In this document: piece by piece, positions 5,348 through 8,640 of the stretch
How the letters are laid out: every line of letters begins with the position of its first letter
Position numbering within the stretch: position 1 is the first letter of the stretch
DNA from: Candidatus Pacearchaeota archaeon
Lineage (GTDB): Archaea; Nanobdellota; Nanobdellia; Pacearchaeales; GW2011-AR1
DNA: 8,640 nucleotides
Assembly: GCA_016234065.1 (NCBI GenBank)
Contig: JACQLJ010000038.1
Span: 1 to 8,640 of the forward strand
Direction of reading: 5' to 3'
Notes under the pieces: generated by a model
What the model saw: only the letters and a program-made list of their open reading frames with translations
The model's database searches: none
What the model was told of the DNA's origin: nothing
Position numbers and translations under genes: made by a program

Positions 5348-5750
5348 TTTTTCCCGAAGACACTTCAAATTTGATTATTTCTGCTTTTTTTAATATGGTC
5401 TTTTTGAAATTTTTTACTCCGAATGTTCCTGTTTTCATATCTTTATTTTTGAAAATGTCTTTCCCTTTAAAGTAATGCACTTCAATATCTTTTTTATTTT
5501 TTTTCCACTCCCTGCTGTATCTTGCGCAAAATAAAGCAGCAAATTTTATGTCTCCTTGTTTTGGTTTTCCTTTTATGTTGACAAAAGGACTTCCGGGGCT
5601 TTTTGTGTGAAAAACAAACTCTTCTTTTTCTACCTGTGCAATCAAGGAGTCATTGCTTTCAGCGTCTTTCCCAGCGACGACGATTGTTTTGTTTTCAGTT
5701 TCAGTTTTTCTGAAATTTGTTTTTTTCATTAAAGAAGAAGCAAAATACAT
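5340..5750 (-). CDS. Standalone NFACT-R (DUF814) domain protein
   Basis: Related to the RNA-binding NFACT-R domain of RqcH/Tae2/NEMF, proteins that bind stalled large ribosomal subunits in ribosome quality control. The 136-residue chain contains only this domain: VVAGKDAESNDSL at 24-36 matches the family's GRNAQQNDxL turn, FVFHTKSPGSPFVNIK at 45-60 matches the FHxKxxPGSHVVI block, and AALFCARYSREWKKN at 71-85 plus VHYFKGKDI at 91-99 match the AAxxAAYYS and VxYxxxKxV blocks. The NFACT-N, HhH and coiled-coil parts are absent; small standalone versions are known in eukaryotes (CCDC25/Jlp2) and archaea. The ATG at 5750 is the furthest upstream in frame; Met8 is an alternative. It is first in the YhbY-S19e-L39e-L31e operon. 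Confidence 0.82.
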   Translation of the reverse strand: MYFASSLMKKTNFRKTETENKTIVVAGKDAESNDSLIAQVEKEEFVFHTKSPGSPFVNIKGKPKQGDIKFAALFCARYSREWKKNKKDIEVHYFKGKDIFKNKDMKTGTFGVKNFKKTILKKAEIIKFEVSSGKNV

Positions 5751-5763
5751 TATTTATCTCTTT

Positions 5764-5797
5764 CCTGAGTTCGTGCCACCGGCGTCCCTGGAGTTGG
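5764..5797. other. GC-rich island in the NFACT-R upstream region
   Basis: By count, 23 of 34 bases are G or C, inside an intergenic region that is otherwise strongly AT-rich. It carries an imperfect direct repeat, TCCTGAGTT (5763-5771) and TCCCTGGAGTT (5785-5795). A TATA-like box on the minus strand at 5821-5830 would place the start of the NFACT-R transcript near 5800, so the island would form most of its 5' leader. I could not find a convincing long hairpin, tRNA, or box C/D motif pair. Function unknown. Confidence 0.4.
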
Positions 5798-5820
5798 AAA
5801 TCTTGATTTACTTTTTTGAG

Positions 5821-5830
5821 TTTTAAATTT
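5821..5830 (-). promoter_or_regulatory. TATA-like box for the NFACT-R/YhbY/ribosomal operon
   Basis: The minus strand reads AAATTTAAAA about 75 bases before the NFACT-R ATG. A start about 25 bases downstream gives a leader of roughly 50 bases containing the GC-rich island. AT-richness of the region makes chance matches likely. Confidence 0.35.
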
Positions 5831-5908
5831 TTACAAAAGGTCTTTAAGGTCTAAGTTACTTATTTTTTGATTATTAAAACAGGAATAAAAAAGGGAGAAT
5901 TAAAAAAT

Positions 5909-5918
5909 CTTTAAATAA
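5909..5918 (+). promoter_or_regulatory. TATA-like box for the small membrane protein gene
   Basis: CTTTAAATAA lies 38-47 bases before the ATG at 5956, giving a predicted leader of about 15 bases. An AGGAGG at 5920-5925 lies upstream of the predicted start site and 30 bases from the ATG, so it is unlikely to act as a ribosome binding site here. Confidence 0.4.
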
Positions 5919-5955
5919 AAGGAGGATTATTCAAAGTTCACAACTTGTATTAAAA

Positions 5956-6522
5956 ATGCAGAGATTATTCCGGCTTAGGTACCCAAAACTACTTCTATTG
6001 ATTTTACTTTCAATATTTGCCTATTTTTTATTTAGCAACGAAGCAATACAAAGTTTGGTTAAAAATTTAGGGGAGTTGAGTTATATCGGAGTTTTTATAG
6101 CAGGATTATTTTTTTCATTTGGGTTTTCAACTCCCTTTGCAATAGGTTTTTTCCTTACTGCAAGTCCAGAAAATATTTTTCTTGCTTCCATAATCGGAGG
6201 ATTGGGTGCTTTAATTTCTGATTTGTTAATATTTAAGATAATACGTTTTTCTTTTATGGACGAGTTCAAGAAAATAGAGAAAACAAAGATAATGAGGGAA
6301 ATAACAAATTCTTTATCATCAAAGCCATTATCAAAAATAAAGAATTATCTATTATACGCTGCAGCAGGAATTGTGATTGCCTCGCCTTTGCCAGATGAGA
6401 TTGGGGTGAGCATGCTTGCAGGATTGACCTCAATAAGAATTCATATCTTGGCGATAATAAGTTTCATAATGAACAGCGTCGGTATATTAGTTATTTTATT
6501 AATAGGAAAAAGCATTTATTGA
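5956..6522 (+). CDS. Small polytopic membrane protein, possibly VTT/DedA-like
   Basis: A 188-residue integral membrane protein of unknown function. Hydrophobic segments lie at about 11-26, 43-68, 74-97, 131-157 and 162-184, separated by a charged cytoplasmic-looking stretch at 101-130 (KKIEKTK...KPLSKIKN). The fourth segment contains SPLPDEIG at 143-150, with acidic residues and two prolines inside a hydrophobic region followed by MLAGL. This pattern, with a glycine-rich GGLGALISD at 81-89, resembles the re-entrant loops of the VTT/DedA (SNARE-associated) family, whose members include lipid scramblases and flippases, but the canonical arginine motif is not evident. It appears monocistronic: its own TATA-like box upstream and a T-rich stretch just after the stop. 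Family assignment is tentative. Confidence 0.55.
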   Translation: MQRLFRLRYPKLLLLILLSIFAYFLFSNEAIQSLVKNLGELSYIGVFIAGLFFSFGFSTPFAIGFFLTASPENIFLASIIGGLGALISDLLIFKIIRFSFMDEFKKIEKTKIMREITNSLSSKPLSKIKNYLLYAAAGIVIASPLPDEIGVSMLAGLTSIRIHILAIISFIMNSVGILVILLIGKSIY

Positions 6523-6539
6523 GTTATTTTTATTTTTAC
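6523..6539 (+). terminator. T-rich archaeal-type terminator
   Basis: Directly after the membrane-protein stop codon the plus strand has TTATTTTTATTTTTAC within GAG...ACG. Runs of T after a gene act as intrinsic terminators in archaea without a hairpin. The next gene has its own promoter, which supports an end of transcription here. Confidence 0.45.
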
Positions 6540-6594
6540 GACTTTTCACAAGAAGCAGTATATATGTTTTGGAAAAATGAATTTCGGGAATAGT

Positions 6595-6605
6595 TTTTTA
6601 AATAG
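6595..6605 (+). promoter_or_regulatory. TATA-like box for the SpeD-like gene, leaderless spacing
   Basis: TTTTTAAATAG is centred about 24 bases before the ATG at 6624, which would place the transcription start at the start codon itself. No Shine-Dalgarno-like sequence precedes the ATG, consistent with a leaderless mRNA. A second AT-alternating stretch, GTATATATG near 6558-6566, is further upstream. Confidence 0.5.
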
Positions 6606-6623
6606 AATTTTATTATATTTGTA

Positions 6624-7019
6624 ATGAAAAATGAGTTGATTGCGCTGAAACAATTATCAAAATCGGGTGAATACTGGGGATTGTGGGCTGGAATAGATTT
6701 GAAGTCCTGTGACCCTGGTTTTATTCGGAGTGCCGACAAAGTAAAAGAATTCGTTGCGAAGCTTTGTGATAAAATAAAGATGAAGCGCTTCGGCGAATGT
6801 GTTGTTGTTGATTTTGGCGATGACCCAAAGGTTTCTGGATTCTCAATGACCCAATTGATTGAAACTTCTTTGATTTCAGGACACTTTGTGAATCAGACAA
6901 ACAATGTTTTCCTTGATGTGTTTTCGTGCAGTTATTATAATCCTGCTGAAGTTGCCGAGTTCGCAAAAGAGTTTTTTAAAGCCAAAGAGTATAAACTACA
7001 TTACAAAATAAGAAAATAG
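6624..7019 (+). CDS. SpeD-like (AdoMet decarboxylase fold) pyruvoyl enzyme, possibly an ornithine/arginine decarboxylase
   Basis: A 131-residue member of the class 1b AdoMet decarboxylase fold, which makes its pyruvoyl cofactor by self-cleavage at a serine. Ungapped alignment to the Thermotoga maritima enzyme places Ser74, Ser82, His87 and Cys102 at catalytic Ser55, Ser63 (pyruvoyl precursor), His68 and Cys83; Asp98 also matches. The motif reads TSLISGH where AdoMet decarboxylases have ESHISVH. The following HTWPE loop, whose Glu contacts the ribose of AdoMet, is HFVNQ here. Chemistry residues are therefore kept while AdoMet-binding residues are lost. SpeD homologues that decarboxylate L-ornithine or L-arginine are known in bacteria, phages and DPANN archaea. 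The downstream polyamine dehydrogenase does not need decarboxylated AdoMet, which favours that role. Ordinary AdoMet decarboxylase is the alternative. Confidence 0.75.
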   Translation: MKNELIALKQLSKSGEYWGLWAGIDLKSCDPGFIRSADKVKEFVAKLCDKIKMKRFGECVVVDFGDDPKVSGFSMTQLIETSLISGHFVNQTNNVFLDVFSCSYYNPAEVAEFAKEFFKAKEYKLHYKIRK

Positions 7020-7033
7020 TTTTTGTTTTTCTG
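7020..7033 (+). terminator. T-rich terminator after the SpeD-like gene
   Basis: TTTTTGTTTTTCTG follows the stop codon at once. With a separate TATA-like box before the dehydrogenase gene, this suggests the two polyamine genes are transcribed separately although adjacent and co-oriented. Confidence 0.4.
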
Positions 7034-7062
7034 TTAAAATAGATAAAAAATAACAACAAAGC

Positions 7063-7074
7063 TTAAAAATATAT
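7063..7074 (+). promoter_or_regulatory. TATA-like box for the carboxyspermidine dehydrogenase gene
   Basis: TTAAAAATATAT, preceded by AAAGC, is centred about 38 bases before the ATG at 7106, giving a leader of about 10-13 bases. The leader includes AGGT eight bases before the ATG, a weak ribosome-binding candidate. Confidence 0.45.
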
Positions 7075-7105
7075 TTTTATACTCTCAATAAAATAGGTAA
7101 AAAAA

Positions 7106-8503
7106 ATGAGCAATAGAAGTGTTCTTATCGTTGGCGGAGGAGCATCAGGAAGAGTTGCAGCCCATAAATGTGCGCAGATTCCGCAAGTTTTTCAGAATAT
7201 AACTCTTGCTAGCAGAACCCTTGAAAAGCCCAGAAAAATTCAAGAAGAAATAGAATATTTGCAAGGCAAAGATATTGAAATAGCACAAGTCAACGCAGAA
7301 GATACTGGTGAGTTAGTTCAGCTAATTAATAGAATGAGTCCTAAACCAGATACTTTGATTCATGTCGCTCTTCCTTATCAAAATTTCCCTATAATGGATG
7401 CTTGTTTGGAAACAGGAGTTCATTACATTGATACAGCAACTCCGGAAGTTAGAAATAAACCTGGATTTAGTTACAAAGGACAATGGGCATATCAAGACAG
7501 GTTTAAAGAAAAAGGATTAATGGCGTTGTTAGGATGCGGCTTTGATCCTGGTGTTACGAGTGTTTATGTTGCGTATGCAAAAAAACATTTTCTTGATGAA
7601 ATCAAGTTCTTGGATATTTTAGATTGCAATGCAGGAAATCACGGACAGGAATTTGCAACTAACTTTGACCCAGAAATAAATATTAGAGAAATTACTCTTC
7701 CACCAAGACATTTTGATAGGCCAAAAGGAGATGACTGGGTTGAAACAGCGCCGATAATTAGCCCTGATGCCATTCACTTCAAATTTGATTTCCCTGTTGC
7801 TGGAGAAAATGAAGCATATTTGCTTTATCATGAAGAACTGGAATCTTTGAGAGAGCACTTTCCAGAAATTGAAAGAGGAAGATTCTGGATGACTTTTGGA
7901 CCGAAATATATTAGTTTTTTAAGGGCTTTTTGCAAATATGGAATTAACAAGGTACAAGGTATAGAATTTTCATCTAACAAAGTTTCACCTTTAGAGATGC
8001 TTGAAAAAATTGGCGGAAGAGAATTGTTGAAAGATAAAACTACTATGGAGATGTTTGATAAGATAGGTTTGTTAAGTCCTGAGAAAAAAATATTTGACAG
8101 CAAACATGTTGCTCCGGTTGTAATGTTGGCTTCGGTCTTACCAAAACCAGAAACACTTGGAAGTGGCTATACTGGAAAGACAGCAATAGGAAATGTGATG
8201 ATGGGAACATTCAATGGAAATCCAAGGTCAATTTATATTTACAGCGTTGGTGATCATGCTAAATGCTATCAGGAAGTAAGAAGTCAAGGAATTTCCTACA
8301 CTGCAGCTGTTCCAGCAGTAATTGGAGCAAAGATGATTATGACTGGAGAATGGAGAGGAAGAGGAGTTTTCAATCCCGAACAATTAAACCCAGACCCATT
8401 TATGAGAGATATGGATAAACATGGTTTGCCTTGGGAAGTAGAAGAATTTAATAGGGGATTTATTTCTGATTCTGAGTTTTATTCCAGGATTAGACAAGTT
8501 TAA
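7106..8503 (+). CDS. Carboxynorspermidine/carboxyspermidine dehydrogenase (saccharopine dehydrogenase family)
   Basis: Predicted to condense a diamine (putrescine or diaminopropane) with L-aspartate beta-semialdehyde and reduce the imine with NADPH, giving carboxyspermidine or carboxynorspermidine; a PLP decarboxylase, not in this window, would finish the route. The 465-residue protein opens with a Rossmann loop VLIVGGGASGR at 6-16 and AAHKCAQ, then ITLASRTL at 32-39. The family-specific blocks follow: GCGFDPGVTSVY at 143-154, DILDCNAGNHG at 170-180, TNFDPEINIRE at 185-195, YTGKTAIGN at 355-363 and FNPEQLNPDPFM at 422-433. The typical protein ends near the GLPW motif (440-443 here); this one runs about 20 residues further, into sequence overlapping the end of the opposite-strand aspS fragment. 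Typical members have roughly 400 residues, so it is somewhat long. Saccharopine dehydrogenase proper is less likely given these blocks. Confidence 0.88.
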   Translation: MSNRSVLIVGGGASGRVAAHKCAQIPQVFQNITLASRTLEKPRKIQEEIEYLQGKDIEIAQVNAEDTGELVQLINRMSPKPDTLIHVALPYQNFPIMDACLETGVHYIDTATPEVRNKPGFSYKGQWAYQDRFKEKGLMALLGCGFDPGVTSVYVAYAKKHFLDEIKFLDILDCNAGNHGQEFATNFDPEINIREITLPPRHFDRPKGDDWVETAPIISPDAIHFKFDFPVAGENEAYLLYHEELESLREHFPEIERGRFWMTFGPKYISFLRAFCKYGINKVQGIEFSSNKVSPLEMLEKIGGRELLKDKTTMEMFDKIGLLSPEKKIFDSKHVAPVVMLASVLPKPETLGSGYTGKTAIGNVMMGTFNGNPRSIYIYSVGDHAKCYQEVRSQGISYTAAVPAVIGAKMIMTGEWRGRGVFNPEQLNPDPFMRDMDKHGLPWEVEEFNRGFISDSEFYSRIRQV

Positions 8504-8640
8504 AAGATTCTGTGTTAATCTCTCTATACCAATCGCAAAGCCGCCGTGCGGCACTGCACCCCACTTGAAGAACTGTGTAAACCACTCCACACTCTTAGGA
8601 CTCATACCCTTCTCCTTGACTTGCTTCACCAGTTTCTCAT
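8384..8640 (-). CDS. aspS: Aspartyl-tRNA synthetase C-terminal fragment, partial, with abnormal 3' end
   Basis: The minus strand is open from the window edge down to a stop at 8384. The first part, to about 8485, is clearly the class II aspartyl-tRNA synthetase C-terminus: SVEWFTQFFKWGAVPHGG followed by motif 3, GFAIGIERLTQNLLNLSN, with the invariant Arg that holds ATP. The family normally continues NIREAxLFPRD and ends soon after; here the frame instead runs PGIKLRIRNK... for about 30 residues through the antisense of the dehydrogenase gene, with no similarity. The last 120 bases of the window are 50% GC by count and use AAG for nearly all lysines, unlike every other gene here. This could be a recombined or truncated gene, or an assembly join. 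The N-terminal part lies outside the window. Confidence 0.65.
   Translation of the reverse strand, partial: EKLVKQVKEKGMSPKSVEWFTQFFKWGAVPHGGFAIGIERLTQNLLNLSNPGIKLRIRNKSPIKFFYFPRQTMFIHISHKWVWV

Noticed and set aside
5761..5800. GC-rich island as a tRNA fragment or box C/D guide RNA.
   Set aside because: There is a GTTCG and a CTGA but no acceptor stem, no paired T-arm and no matching C box (TGATGA) at a usable distance.
5919..5955. AGGAGG at 5920-5925 as ribosome binding site of the membrane protein gene.
   Set aside because: It is 30 bases from the ATG, and no acceptable in-frame start codon lies at the right distance. The TATA-like box predicts transcription starting downstream of it.
6861..6890. 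SpeD-like protein read as a dead enzyme, because the residue after the Glu of the apparent ES cleavage motif is Thr.
   Set aside because: Shifting the alignment by one residue places Ser82, His87 and Cys102 at exactly the T. maritima spacing (5 and 15 residues) and Ser74 eight residues before Ser82, so the chemistry residues are intact.
7619..8103. Overlapping minus-strand open frames inside the dehydrogenase gene.
   Set aside because: They lie antisense to a well-supported conserved gene, show no recognisable motifs and have compositions expected of shadow frames.
1..8640. CRISPR arrays, insertion sequences, toxin-antitoxin pairs, phage genes or tRNA genes.
   Set aside because: No regularly spaced repeats, transposase motifs, terminal inverted repeats or cloverleaf sequences were seen on either strand by eye.

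Overview
The window reads as a stretch of an AT-rich archaeal chromosome, most likely a DPANN lineage of the Pacearchaeota/Woesearchaeota type. The reasons are archaeal/eukaryotic-type ribosomal proteins (S19e, L31e, L39e), a Cbf5-type pseudouridine synthase, an Ogg2-type 8-oxoguanine glycosylase, very compact gene packing with ATGA overlaps, and TATA-like boxes placed about 25 bases before several start codons, as in leaderless archaeal transcription. The taxonomic call is inference from protein character; no rRNA is present. No tRNA, rRNA, CRISPR array or insertion sequence was seen.

Layout. (1) 3-1447, minus strand: a 3-methyladenine DNA glycosylase (AAG family) translationally coupled to a short Cbf5/TruB pseudouridine synthase. 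(2) 1451-1480: a tiny divergent promoter with two interlocked TATA-like boxes. (3) 1487-3768, plus strand: a tight operon of an endonuclease III without the usual Fe-S ligands, a divergent Nudix protein, a C39-like cysteine peptidase and an Ogg2 glycosylase. Three base-excision glycosylases and a Nudix protein therefore sit within about 3 kb. (4) 3773-5750, minus strand: a translation operon read in the order NFACT-R protein, YhbY/CRM protein, S19e, L39e, L31e. A 56-nt sequence that folds on paper into a three-way junction ends three bases before the S19e start codon. (5) 5751-5955: a divergent intergenic region with a short GC-rich island. (6) 5956-6522, plus: a small polytopic membrane protein. 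(7) 6624-8503, plus: an AdoMet-decarboxylase-fold (SpeD-like) protein, then a carboxy(nor)spermidine dehydrogenase, each with its own promoter. (8) 8485-8640, minus: the C-terminal end of an aspartyl-tRNA synthetase whose last conserved segment is missing and whose base composition differs sharply from the rest.

How it fits together. The two polyamine genes make sense as a spermidine (or norspermidine) route that does not need decarboxylated AdoMet. The SpeD-like protein keeps the pyruvoyl chemistry residues but has lost residues of the AdoMet-binding loop, so it may be an ornithine or arginine decarboxylase supplying the diamine used by the neighbouring dehydrogenase. The left half is a base-damage repair island. 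The middle operon couples ribosomal proteins to two small RNA-binding proteins related to ribosome assembly and ribosome quality control. The strongest candidates for something undescribed are the structured leader of S19e and the SpeD-like/dehydrogenase pair.
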